Of a DNA stretch of 59,338 bases, positions 32,665-40,793 are shown piece after piece. The number at the start of each line of letters is the position of its first letter. Position 1 is the first letter of the stretch. The stretch spans positions 1 to 59,338 of the forward strand of contig NZ_CABVPN010000038.1 of NCBI RefSeq assembly GCF_902499115.1. Direction: 5' to 3'. The notes under the pieces were generated by a model that worked only from the letters and a program-made list of their open reading frames with translations, made no database searches and was not told where the DNA came from. The position numbers were made by a program, and so were the translations under genes. The stretch comes from Burkholderia diffusa (GTDB lineage: Bacteria > Pseudomonadota > Gammaproteobacteria > Burkholderiales > Burkholderiaceae).

Positions 32665-33808
32665 CCTTCGCCACTACGACGTCGCGATCGTCGGCGGCGG
32701 GCTCGTCGGTGCATCGGCCGCGCTGGCGCTGACGCGGCGCGGCTTGCGCGTCGCCCTGTTCGAGCGCCGCGACTGTGGCGCACAGGCGAGCGGCGTGAAC
32801 TACGGCGGCGTGCGCTGCCAGGGCCGCCCGGCCGAACAGCTGCCGCTCGCGCTGCGCGCACGCCGCATCTGGGATCGCCTGCCGGAGCTGATCGGCATCG
32901 ACGGCGAGTTCGTCGTGTCGGGCCATTTGCGCCTCGCGCGCAGCGACGCCGATCTCGATGCACTCGACGCCTATGCGGCGCTCGCCGGCGAGCACGGCCT
33001 GCCGCTGCAGGTGATGCGCGGCGATGCGTTCCGTCGCCGCTATCCATGGCTCGGCCGCGCGGCGGTCGGCGGCTCGCTGTGCGCGACCGACGGACACGCG
33101 AACCCGCGCGTCGTGTCGCCCGCGTTCGCGCGTGCAGCCCGCGCGGCAGGCGCCGACGTATTCGAGCACGCGCCGGTCGACGATGTCCGTCACGACGGCA
33201 CGCGCTTTCACGTTCATGTCGGCGACCGCGTATGCACCGCAACGTGGCTGATCAATTCGGCCGGCGCATGGGCGAACGCGATCGCAGAACGCTTCGGCGA
33301 AGCCGTGCCGATGGAGCCGATCTATCCGAACATGTGGGTGACCGAACCGCTGCCGCCGTTCATCACGCACAACCTCGGCGTGTACGGCGGCGGCGTGTAC
33401 GCGCGGCAGGTCGCGCGCGGCAACTGCGTGATCGGCGGCGGGCGCGGCAGGGGCGACTGCGAGTTCGGCCAGCCGTCGGTCGATACGACACGCTCGGTGA
33501 TGCGCGATGCGTGCGCGCTGCTGCCCGCCTTGCGCGACGCGCTGCTGATCCGCACGTGGAGCGGCGTCGAAGGCTGCACGCCGGACCACAACCCGATCAT
33601 CGGCGCGAGCCGCACCACGCCGAACCTGCTGCATGCGTTCGGCTTTTCCGGCGGCGGCTTCCTGCTCGCGCCGGGCGTCGGCGAGGTGCTCGCCGATCTC
33701 GTCACGACCGGCGAAACCGCCACGCCACTCGATGCATTCTCGATCGGCCGCTTCGCTCCGCGAACCATGCCGACCGCCCCTTTCCGTCAAGAGGAGACCC
33801 AACGATGA
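32657..33808 (+). CDS. DAO-family FAD oxidoreductase, catalytic subunit of amine/opine-type oxidase
   Basis: 383 residues. FAD-binding DVAIVGGGLVGASAALALTRRGLRVALFERR at the N-terminus, GVNYGGVRCQGR near residue 45, C-terminal GVEGCTPDHNPIIGASRTTPNLLHAFGFSGGGFLLAPGVGEVLADL, all standard for D-amino-acid-oxidase/glycine-oxidase/opine-oxidase B subunits. It should oxidise a C-N bond of an amino or imino acid. It overlaps the previous gene by eight bases and the binding-protein gene by four, indicating that the transported ligand is its substrate. Confidence 0.9.
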   Translation: MSDLRHYDVAIVGGGLVGASAALALTRRGLRVALFERRDCGAQASGVNYGGVRCQGRPAEQLPLALRARRIWDRLPELIGIDGEFVVSGHLRLARSDADLDALDAYAALAGEHGLPLQVMRGDAFRRRYPWLGRAAVGGSLCATDGHANPRVVSPAFARAARAAGADVFEHAPVDDVRHDGTRFHVHVGDRVCTATWLINSAGAWANAIAERFGEAVPMEPIYPNMWVTEPLPPFITHNLGVYGGGVYARQVARGNCVIGGGRGRGDCEFGQPSVDTTRSVMRDACALLPALRDALLIRTWSGVEGCTPDHNPIIGASRTTPNLLHAFGFSGGGFLLAPGVGEVLADLVTTGETATPLDAFSIGRFAPRTMPTAPFRQEETQR

Positions 33809-34851
33809 AACTGCTCGGAACGATCGCGGCGGCTGCCGCCCTCTGCATCGCAGGCGCCGGCGCGCCCGCGTTCGCGCAAACGAAGACGATCTACGTCGGC
33901 ATGAACGGCGGGCCGATGGAAAAGGCCTACACGAGCCAGGTGCTGCCCGACTTCGAGAAGGCGAACAACGTGAAGGTCGTCGTGGTACCCGGCACGTCAT
34001 CGGACGTGCTCGCGAAGCTGCTCGCGAACCGCAACAAGCCGCAGATCCACGTCGCCTTCCTCGACGACGGCGTGATGGCGCGCGCGGTCAGCCTCGGCGT
34101 GTGCCAGAAGCTCGACGATTCGCCGGTGCTGAAGGAGCTGTACCCGTTCGCGCGGATGAAGGATGACGTCGGCGCGGGCGTGCAGCTCGGGATGACCGGC
34201 ATCGCGTACAACAGGAAACTGTTCGCGGAAAAAGGCTGGGCGCCGCCGACGTCGTGGATGGATTTCGCCGATCCGAAATACAAGGGCAAGGTCGTGTTCC
34301 AGTCGGCGTCGAGCAGTACCTTCGGGCTGCACGGCTTCCTCGCGATCAACCGGCTGCTCGGCGGCAACGAACAGAACGTCGAGCCCGGCTTCAGCAAGTG
34401 GGCGAGCACGGTCGGGCCGAACGTCGTCGAGTACATCCCTAACTCGGCGAAGATCTCCGAGATGGTGCAGACCGGCGAGGCCGGCCTGTTCCCGCTGACG
34501 CCGACCGGCGTCGGCGACCTGCAGGACAAGGGCATTCCGGTCGCGTATGCGAACCCGAAGGAAGGCCCGGTGCTGCTGCTCGTCGACCTGTGCGTGGTCG
34601 CGAACAACCCGGATCCGCAACTGGCCCAGAAGCTCGCGCAGTTCCTGCTGTCCGCGCCGGCGCAGACGAAGGCGGCCGAGGCCGGCAAGCAGATCCCGAC
34701 CAACCGTCTCGCGAAGATGCCCGCCGCGATGCAGCAAAGCCTCGGCAACGTCGACGATCTGGTGCGCAAGGTGACGGTGGTCGACTGGACGGCGATCAAC
34801 GCGCGCCGCGCGCAGTGGGACACGCGCTGGAACCGGCAGATCGAGCGTTAA
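33805..34851 (+). CDS. ABC transporter periplasmic binding protein, PotD/iron-type
   Basis: 348 residues with signal peptide (MKLLGTIAAAAALCIAGAGA, cleavage after AFA). The mature protein begins QTKTIYVGMNGGPMEKAYTSQVLPDFEKANNVKVVVVPGTSSDVLAKLLANRN, as in family 1 binding proteins for polyamines, iron or small organics; further on GMTGIAYNRKLFAEKGWAPPTSWMDFADPKYKGKV. It captures the ligand for the transporter encoded at 28018-30881. Unusually it is the last gene of the operon, after the oxidase subunits. A GAGGAGACCC ribosome site precedes ATG 33805. Confidence 0.9.
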   Translation: MKLLGTIAAAAALCIAGAGAPAFAQTKTIYVGMNGGPMEKAYTSQVLPDFEKANNVKVVVVPGTSSDVLAKLLANRNKPQIHVAFLDDGVMARAVSLGVCQKLDDSPVLKELYPFARMKDDVGAGVQLGMTGIAYNRKLFAEKGWAPPTSWMDFADPKYKGKVVFQSASSSTFGLHGFLAINRLLGGNEQNVEPGFSKWASTVGPNVVEYIPNSAKISEMVQTGEAGLFPLTPTGVGDLQDKGIPVAYANPKEGPVLLLVDLCVVANNPDPQLAQKLAQFLLSAPAQTKAAEAGKQIPTNRLAKMPAAMQQSLGNVDDLVRKVTVVDWTAINARRAQWDTRWNRQIER

Positions 34852-34860
34852 CAGGCGCCG

Positions 34861-34890
34861 GCGCGCGCGGGCACGGCCGTGCGCGCCGCG
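34861..34890 (+). terminator. Hairpin after ABC/oxidase operon
   Basis: A strong GC stem centred on GCACGGCCGTGC (34871-34882) with paired flanks GCGCG/CGCGC lies just after the operon's last stop codon. There is no T-run; it is a candidate terminator or 3' stabilising stem. Confidence 0.4.
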
Positions 34891-35023
34891 ACCATCATTT
34901 GCGGGAGTGATGACACTCCCCTTTTTCTGCGGATTTGACCGGGGCGGCGGTGCCGACAACACTAGCCCGCAGTGCCGCATGCGTTCCAGAGACGGCACGC
35001 ACCCGCCCCCTTCAGAGTCCGCC

Positions 35024-36361
35024 ATGTACCCGACCGACACCGTGCAGTCCCCGAGCGCCGCCCGGCCGCTCGCCGACCGGCAGCTTCGCCGAATCGTCAT
35101 CGCCTCCGTCGCCGGCAACGCGATGGAATGGTATGACTTCTTCGTCTACGGAACGGCCGCCGCGCTCGTGTTCGGCCACGTGTTCTTTCCACCGGGCGCG
35201 TCGCCGCTCGCCGGCAGCCTCGCCGCGTTCGCGGCGTTCGCGCTCGGCTTCGTCGCGCGGCCGCTCGGCGGGATCGTGTTCGGCCATGTCGGCGACCGTT
35301 ACGGCCGCAAGGCGTCACTCGTGTGGACGCTGCTGATCATGGGCGCGTCGACATTCGCGATCGGCTTGCTGCCGACCTACGCGCAGGTCGGCCTGTGGGC
35401 ACCGGCCGCGCTCGTCGTGCTGCGGCTGTTGCAAGGCATCGCGTCCGGCGGCGAATGGGGCGGCGGTGTGCTGATGATCAGCGAGAACGCACCGCCCGAG
35501 CAGCGCGGCTACTACGCGGCGTGGAGCCAGCTCGGCGTCGGCGGCGGCTTCGTGCTGTCGTCGGCCGCGTTTCTCGCCGCACAGGCACTGCCCGACGACG
35601 CGTTCCGCACCTGGGGCTGGCGGCTGCCGTTCCTCGCGAGCATCGCGATCTTCGCGATTGGCATTTATATCCGCCGTCACCTTCCGGAAAGCCGCGACTA
35701 CGAGCAGGCCGGCAAGCGCGGCGCGCACACGCATTTGCCGGTCGTCGAATGCCTCCGCCGCCATCCGAAGGAAATCCTGCTCGCGATGGGGCTCCGAGTC
35801 GCCGAAAACGGCGGCGCGTACATCTTCCTCGCGTTCTCGCTCGTCTACGGCAGATATGTCGGCATCCCGAACGGCGTGATGCTGACCGGCGTGATGATCG
35901 CGATGGTCGTCGAAATGGCCGCGATGCTCGCGTGGGGCCGCCTGTCCGACCGGATCGGCCGCAAGCCCGTGTACCTGATCGGCGCGCTGAGCCTCATCGC
36001 GTGTGCATTCCCCTTCTTCTGGCTGCTCGACACGCGCGCGACGCCGCTCGTGTGGCTCGCGCTGACGGTCGGAACCGCGGTGAGCCACGGCGCGATGATC
36101 GGCACGCTGCCCGCGCTGGTCGGCGAGCTGTTCAGCACCGAGGTGCGCTATTCGGGCGTCGCGCTCGGTCATGAAGTCGCGTCGATCTTCGCGGGCGGGA
36201 TGTCGCCGTTGATCGCGACCGCGCTGCTCGCGCGCTACCAGGCTTCGTGGCCTGTGTCGCTGTTCCTCGTTGCGCTCGGCCTCGTGACCGTCGTGACGCT
36301 ATGCGCGATGCGCGAGACGCGCGTCGTGCGGGCTGGCGATTCGCACGGCGACGGGGCGTGA
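35024..36361 (+). CDS. MFS transporter, metabolite:H+ symporter type
   Basis: 445 residues, twelve helices. Signature segments of the MHS subgroup (KgtP/ShiA/ProP): SVAGNAMEWYDFFVYGTAAALVFGHVFFP, FVARPLGGIVFGHVGDRYGRKAS, LQGIASGGEWGGGVLMISENAP. They import small organic acids or zwitterions with protons. It starts 172 bp after the ABC operon on the same strand, with a weak ribosome site before ATG 35024. It probably transports a related catabolic substrate, but the spacing implies its own promoter. Confidence 0.9.
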   Translation: MYPTDTVQSPSAARPLADRQLRRIVIASVAGNAMEWYDFFVYGTAAALVFGHVFFPPGASPLAGSLAAFAAFALGFVARPLGGIVFGHVGDRYGRKASLVWTLLIMGASTFAIGLLPTYAQVGLWAPAALVVLRLLQGIASGGEWGGGVLMISENAPPEQRGYYAAWSQLGVGGGFVLSSAAFLAAQALPDDAFRTWGWRLPFLASIAIFAIGIYIRRHLPESRDYEQAGKRGAHTHLPVVECLRRHPKEILLAMGLRVAENGGAYIFLAFSLVYGRYVGIPNGVMLTGVMIAMVVEMAAMLAWGRLSDRIGRKPVYLIGALSLIACAFPFFWLLDTRATPLVWLALTVGTAVSHGAMIGTLPALVGELFSTEVRYSGVALGHEVASIFAGGMSPLIATALLARYQASWPVSLFLVALGLVTVVTLCAMRETRVVRAGDSHGDGA

Positions 36362-36383
36362 GCGTGCGGCGCGCCCGCACGCT
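36361..36383. terminator. Perfect hairpin at end of MFS gene
   Basis: AGCGTGCGG - CGCGC - CCGCACGCT: nine perfect pairs, beginning at the last base of the stop codon, in a convergent gap. A T-run is lacking; it is a likely bidirectional terminator stem. Confidence 0.5.
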
Positions 36384-36495
36384 GGTCGGGCCACGTGCGC
36401 CAGCCGGCCGTGGCCGATGCAGCAGCGCGTCGTGCGGCGCAGGCATCCCCACCCTGCCAGCACCGCCCGGCGCCCACGCGGCCCTGCCGCGACGG

Positions 36496-37506
36496 CTACA
36501 TACCCGATGCCCGCCCCGCGCCGTCGAACACCGGCGCCAGCCCCAGATGATCGAGCAAGCGCCCGAACTCGCCAAGCCGCTGCCGCATGTACGCGGCGAC
36601 GTCGACGTCCGCATAGTCGTGGAAGCCAGCCCCCGTGCGCACGCCGTCGCGCCCGGCTTCCATGTTGCGCACGACGCTGTCGGCCGGCGCAAAGCGCGGG
36701 CCGATTTCGCCGGCGAGATACGTCGACGCGTAGTACAGGATGTCGCAACCGCCCCAGTCGATGAACTCGAGCAGCCCGAGCACGGCGAAACGCGGGCCGA
36801 AGCCGGTGCGGATCGCGGTGTCGATGTCCTCGGCGCTCGCGACACCCTCTTCCACCATGCGCACGGCCTCGTTCATCGCGAGCGCCTGGATGCGCGGCAC
36901 GATGTAGCCCGGCGCCGGCCCGCAGATCACCGGCTTCTTCCCGACGCGTTCGAGCAGCGCGGCCAGTGCATCGACGATCCGTTGATCGGTCGCGCCGCTG
37001 CGGCTGATCTCGACGAGCGGCATCAGCAACGCCGGATTCAGCCAGTGCGCGTTCAGCATCCGTTCAGGGTGTGCAACATGGCGCTGCAGCTCGGTGACGA
37101 CGAACGTCGACGTCGTCGACGCGATCGTTGCGCGCGCATCGACATGCGCGCCCAGCCAGCGCAGCGCGTCGACCTTTGCATCGAGCACTTCGGGCAGCGC
37201 TTCGAACACGATGCCGGCGCCGCGCACGGTGTCTGCCGCGCCGTCTCGCGCGACCAGTGCGATACGCGCGACCACGGCCCTGGCCTGCGTGTCGTCGATA
37301 CGCCCGAGCGCGACCTGCGCATGCAGCGGCCGCAGGATCTCGCCTCGCGTGCGATCCTCGAACACACGCCATCCTTGCGCGTCGCGCGGCTTGAAGTCGA
37401 TCAGCGTCACGTCGAGGCCCGCGAATGCGAAGACGAGCGCTATCCCCTGCCCCATGCGTCCTGCGCCAAGCACGTGCACGCGCGTCACGTCGGTGGCGGG
37501 CGTCAT
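36496..37506 (-). CDS. 3-hydroxyacyl-CoA dehydrogenase family NAD-dependent dehydrogenase
   Basis: 336 residues. Rossmann loop VHVLGAGRMGQGIALVFAFAGLDVTLIDF, then ASTTSTFVVTELQRHVAHPERMLNAHWLNPALLMPLVEIS containing the catalytic His of the HAD family, and C-terminal FGPRFAVLGLLEFIDWGGCDILYYASTYL, the dimer domain. It oxidises the secondary alcohol of a hydroxy acid or its CoA ester with NAD+. Its ATG overlaps the stop of the opine-dehydrogenase-family gene (ATGA), so the two are co-translated and likely act in sequence. Confidence 0.85.
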   Translation of the reverse strand: MTPATDVTRVHVLGAGRMGQGIALVFAFAGLDVTLIDFKPRDAQGWRVFEDRTRGEILRPLHAQVALGRIDDTQARAVVARIALVARDGAADTVRGAGIVFEALPEVLDAKVDALRWLGAHVDARATIASTTSTFVVTELQRHVAHPERMLNAHWLNPALLMPLVEISRSGATDQRIVDALAALLERVGKKPVICGPAPGYIVPRIQALAMNEAVRMVEEGVASAEDIDTAIRTGFGPRFAVLGLLEFIDWGGCDILYYASTYLAGEIGPRFAPADSVVRNMEAGRDGVRTGAGFHDYADVDVAAYMRQRLGEFGRLLDHLGLAPVFDGAGRASGM

Positions 37507-38609
37507 GCGGCGTATCCCGCATCGAGCAGCGCGCGCATCGCATCGCGCGACAGGGCGGCAAGGCCGAACCCGTCCAGCGTACGGCCTTGCGCATACAGGT
37601 CGCGCCCGGTCACCGCCGACGCGACGCTCAGCAGCCCCTGCGCAACGGGCGTCGGCACGTTCGCCCAACGCCCGCACGACACGATGAACGACAGCCCGAG
37701 CCGGGTGTCCTCGAGCATGTAGCGATGCGTGCACAGATCGATCTTCTCGCGCCAGTCGCCGCTGTCGGTCAGCTTGCCGTGCGCGCCTCGCCCGTACATC
37801 CATTCGTCGCCGTCGGTCGCATAGTGGTCCGCGAGCGGGAAATGCGGCGCGCGATAGCCGAGCGCTTCGCGCACGGCGATGCGTTCTGCGTCGAGTGCGT
37901 TCGTCACGCGGCGGATCGACGGTTGCGTGCCTTCGTTGTGGATGTCCCACGCGTCGAAGTGTTCGAGCGGCCCGGCGTTCATCAGGATCAGCGGCGGGTG
38001 GATCACCGGGCCCGCATTCATCAGCGCGCCCGACAGCGCATCCTCGACCGGCTCGACCGGCGGATAGCCCGCGCGGAGCACGTCGAACGCCCAGCCGGCC
38101 GCGTTCGCAGGAAACACGCCGGTCGGCAGGCGCGTCGCATACGCGCTGATCACGACCGCGTTCTCGCCGTGCTTGCGCACCAGATACGGCAGCGTGCCCG
38201 TCTCCGCATACGCAACGCGCGCACGGTTGCCGGCGTCTGCCGCCGCGCGCGCGAACACGAAGCTGCCGAACGTGCCGGGCGGCAGGAACACGACCTGGCC
38301 GTCCTCGAGCAGCGGCGCGACCTGCGCGGCGACCGCGTCGTGCGAAACGGCCGGCAGCGGCACCACGACGAGCCGCGCGCCGCGCAGCGCGGCCGCGAGA
38401 TCGTCGGTCAGGCGGATCGCGCCAGGCGCGTCGCCGAGCGGCACCGCGCGCTTGCCGCGATAGTCGGTCACGTGCAACGCGCCGAGCTCGCGCAGCCGCG
38501 CATGCGGTTCGCGGTCGCGCCGCCACCACGTCACGTCGTGGCCCTTCTCAAACAGGTCGATCGCGGCCGCATGGCAGCCGTGGCCGCCGCCCAGTACACA
38601 TACCTTCAT
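37503..38609 (-). CDS. NAD/NADP octopine/nopaline dehydrogenase family protein
   Basis: 368 residues. N-terminal dinucleotide loop MKVCVLGGGHGCHAAAIDLFEKGHDVTWWRR, then LPPGTFGSFVFARAAADAG and ETGTLPYLVRKHG; C-terminal helical domain with NAGPVIHPPLILMNAGPLE and the conserved His of the NAD/NADP octopine/nopaline DH domain. Relatives reductively couple an amino acid and a keto acid (opines) or oxidise such compounds. ATG 38609 is preceded by GGGAGACAACG; the open frame to 38687 is an extension without signal. It is divergent from the AraC gene and paired with the downstream HAD-type dehydrogenase. Confidence 0.85.
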   Translation of the reverse strand: MKVCVLGGGHGCHAAAIDLFEKGHDVTWWRRDREPHARLRELGALHVTDYRGKRAVPLGDAPGAIRLTDDLAAALRGARLVVVPLPAVSHDAVAAQVAPLLEDGQVVFLPPGTFGSFVFARAAADAGNRARVAYAETGTLPYLVRKHGENAVVISAYATRLPTGVFPANAAGWAFDVLRAGYPPVEPVEDALSGALMNAGPVIHPPLILMNAGPLEHFDAWDIHNEGTQPSIRRVTNALDAERIAVREALGYRAPHFPLADHYATDGDEWMYGRGAHGKLTDSGDWREKIDLCTHRYMLEDTRLGLSFIVSCGRWANVPTPVAQGLLSVASAVTGRDLYAQGRTLDGFGLAALSRDAMRALLDAGYAA

Positions 38610-38758
38610 CGTTGTCTCCCGGTGAGTGAATGGTTCCGAGACTACGCGGTGGCGCATATCGCGTCGCTTCGAAACGCGCAACGGCACGCCCGTTCGCGCA
38701 ACGCAATCGCAACAACACGCACGCCGCCGCGCTCACGCATCCAATACGAGGCCACCAT

Positions 38759-39733
38759 ATGGATATCGCGCTCTCCCGACATGCGCCGAACCGGCTCGGC
38801 ACGCTGCATGCGCCCGACGAAGTCGAACGCGCGGTCGCGCACCGGCTCGGGCCGCACCGGATGGCCGCGCGCGGCCGCGATCCGTTTCATGCGGAGCTGT
38901 ATGAGGTGCCGCTGCATCACGGCGCGCTGCTCGAACTCTGCTACGGCCGCGAAACGCGCATCGATTTCGGCGACGATGCCGATCATTTCCTGTTCCGGCT
39001 GACGCTGTCGGGCGCGTGCGAACTGCGGGCCGGCGATGGCGTCGCGCGGGCGGGCCCGGGCCAGCTGACCGTGTCGTCGCCGGCGCGCGCGAGCCGCCTG
39101 TGCACGAGTCCCGATTGCCGCAACCTGGTGCTGCGACTCGAACGCGGCGCACTCGAACGCAAGCTGCGGGACATGCTGCACGCGACGCTCATGCGGCCGC
39201 TGCAGTTCGATCTCGCCGCCGGCGGCAACGGCACGGGCGTCGCGCTCGTGCTGCCGACCTTCGAATACCTGTGCCGGCTCGGCGCACAGCCGCACATCGG
39301 CGCGTCGACGACGACGTTCGGCGCCGATCTCACCGCTTGGCTGATGTCGCTGCTGCTCACGCACCTGCCGCATTCGTACAGCGCTGCGCTGGCGCGCGGC
39401 ACGCCGCCGCTGCCGGCGCACGTGCGCCGCGCATGCGACCACGTCGACGCGCATCTGGGGGATCCGCTCGCGCTCACCGCGCTGGCAGCCGTCGCGGGCG
39501 TCGCGCCGCGCACGCTGCAGCACGCGTTTCGCGCGTTCCTGAACACCACGCCGGCCGCATACGTGCGCGAGCGCCGGCTGGCCGCGGTGCACGCCGCGCT
39601 GGAGCGCGGCGGCGCACGCAGCGTGACCGACGTGCTGATCGCGCACGGCATTCATGGCTTCGGCCATTTCGCGAAGGCCTACGCGCGGCGTTACGGCCAC
39701 GCACCTTCCGTCACCGCGAGGCAAGCACGATGA
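38759..39733 (+). CDS. AraC family transcriptional regulator
   Basis: 324 residues. N-terminal cupin-like sensing region (FLFRLTLSGACELRAGDG) and a C-terminal AraC/XylS DNA-binding domain from about residue 220: VDAHLGDPLALTALAAVAGVAPRTLQHAFRAFLNTTPAAYVRERRL and GIHGFGHFAKAYARRYGHAPS. It is similar in style to activators of aromatic or amine catabolism. ATG 38759 is chosen because ACGAGG lies 9 bp upstream. It is divergent from the opine-type dehydrogenase operon, which it probably activates, and overlaps the LysR gene by four bases. Confidence 0.85.
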   Translation: MDIALSRHAPNRLGTLHAPDEVERAVAHRLGPHRMAARGRDPFHAELYEVPLHHGALLELCYGRETRIDFGDDADHFLFRLTLSGACELRAGDGVARAGPGQLTVSSPARASRLCTSPDCRNLVLRLERGALERKLRDMLHATLMRPLQFDLAAGGNGTGVALVLPTFEYLCRLGAQPHIGASTTTFGADLTAWLMSLLLTHLPHSYSAALARGTPPLPAHVRRACDHVDAHLGDPLALTALAAVAGVAPRTLQHAFRAFLNTTPAAYVRERRLAAVHAALERGGARSVTDVLIAHGIHGFGHFAKAYARRYGHAPSVTARQAR

Positions 39734-40761
39734 CGCATTCCGCCACCGGCCGGCCGCCGGCCCGCCATGAAGCCGCGCCGCACGACGCGGACGCGCCCGA
39801 CGGCCTGCGCGTGCAGGACCTCGACCTGAATCTGCTGAAGACGTTCCGCGCGGTCTATACGGAGCGGCATGTCGGCCGTGCGGCGTTGCGGCTCGGCGTC
39901 ACGCAGCCGTCGGTCAGCTACGCGCTCGGCCGGTTGCGGCTGATGTTTCGCGACGCGCTGTTCGTGCGCACCGGCACTGGCGTCGAGCCGACGCCGCGCG
40001 CGCAACGGCTCGCCGTGTCGGTCGACAAGGCCCTCGCGATCCTGCAAGACGTGCTCGACGAAGGCTCGCGGTTCGTGCCAGACAGCACGCAGCGCGTGTT
40101 CCGGCTACACATGAGCGACTTCGCGGCGAGCGCGTTCCTGCCGACGCTGCTCGCGGAATTCGACCGGCGCGCACCGGGCGCGGTGATCGAGACGCTGCAC
40201 GTCGACGAATGCCAGCTCAACGTCGCGCTCGAATCGGGCCGCATCGATTTCGCGCTCGGACATTTCGCGGACGCGTCGAGTCACTTCCAGCGCACCGCGC
40301 TGCTGCACGAGCGCTGCGTGCTGCTGATGCCGCGCCGCACCGCGCAGCGCGTCGCGCTGCCCGACGATTTCGTGCTCGACGGCGACGCGCCGGACACGCT
40401 GCGCTTCGTCGCGGTGTCCGCGCATCCGCAGTCGATGCAGTTGCTCGTGCGGCACGGACTGATGCCGCGCGTGCGTGCGGCGCTCCCCGACTTCATGGTG
40501 GTGCCTGCGTTGCTCGAACAGGGCGACTATGCGCTGATCCTGCCGGAAACGATCGCGATCACGTTCGCCGCGCGGCAGTCGTGCGCACTGTACGAGATCG
40601 CCGGTGCCGGCGAGTGGGCGGTCAATGCGTACTGGCACCGGCGCTTCGATGCGGACCCGGGCCATCGGTGGCTGCGTGCGCTGCTGCTGGAGTTGTTCGA
40701 TATCGGGCGGCAGGCGCCGTTCGATGCATGGCTCGCGCCGCAACCGCCCGCCTGCGCGTAG
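39730..40761 (+). CDS. LysR family transcriptional regulator
   Basis: 343 residues with a longer than usual N-terminal arm (about 35 residues) before the winged helix-turn-helix DLDLNLLKTFRAVYTERHVGRAALRLGVTQPSVSYALGRLRLMFRDALFVRTGTGVEPT. The effector domain is NodD/NahR-like, with the motif FRLHMSDFAASAFLPTLLAEF. Its ATG overlaps the AraC stop codon. Two regulators from different families in one transcript is uncommon. A LysR-type box at 42067-42081 beyond the convergent porin is a possible target. Confidence 0.9.
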   Translation: MTHSATGRPPARHEAAPHDADAPDGLRVQDLDLNLLKTFRAVYTERHVGRAALRLGVTQPSVSYALGRLRLMFRDALFVRTGTGVEPTPRAQRLAVSVDKALAILQDVLDEGSRFVPDSTQRVFRLHMSDFAASAFLPTLLAEFDRRAPGAVIETLHVDECQLNVALESGRIDFALGHFADASSHFQRTALLHERCVLLMPRRTAQRVALPDDFVLDGDAPDTLRFVAVSAHPQSMQLLVRHGLMPRVRAALPDFMVVPALLEQGDYALILPETIAITFAARQSCALYEIAGAGEWAVNAYWHRRFDADPGHRWLRALLLELFDIGRQAPFDAWLAPQPPACA

Positions 40762-40773
40762 CGGCGCAGGCGG
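40748..40773. terminator. Perfect 10-bp hairpin over LysR stop codon
   Basis: CCGCCTGCGC - GTAGCG - GCGCAGGCGG. The loop contains the LysR stop codon. It lies between converging LysR and porin genes, so it can end both transcripts. No T-run. Confidence 0.5.
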
Positions 40774-40793
40774 ACAGGGCCAACCGTCGGCGG

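Noticed and set aside
28018..34851. Confident assignment as hydrogen cyanide synthase hcnABC
   Set aside because: Subunit types agree, but the linked importer and IclR regulator are not typical of hcn operons and related oxidases for opines or hydroxyproline share the same layout.
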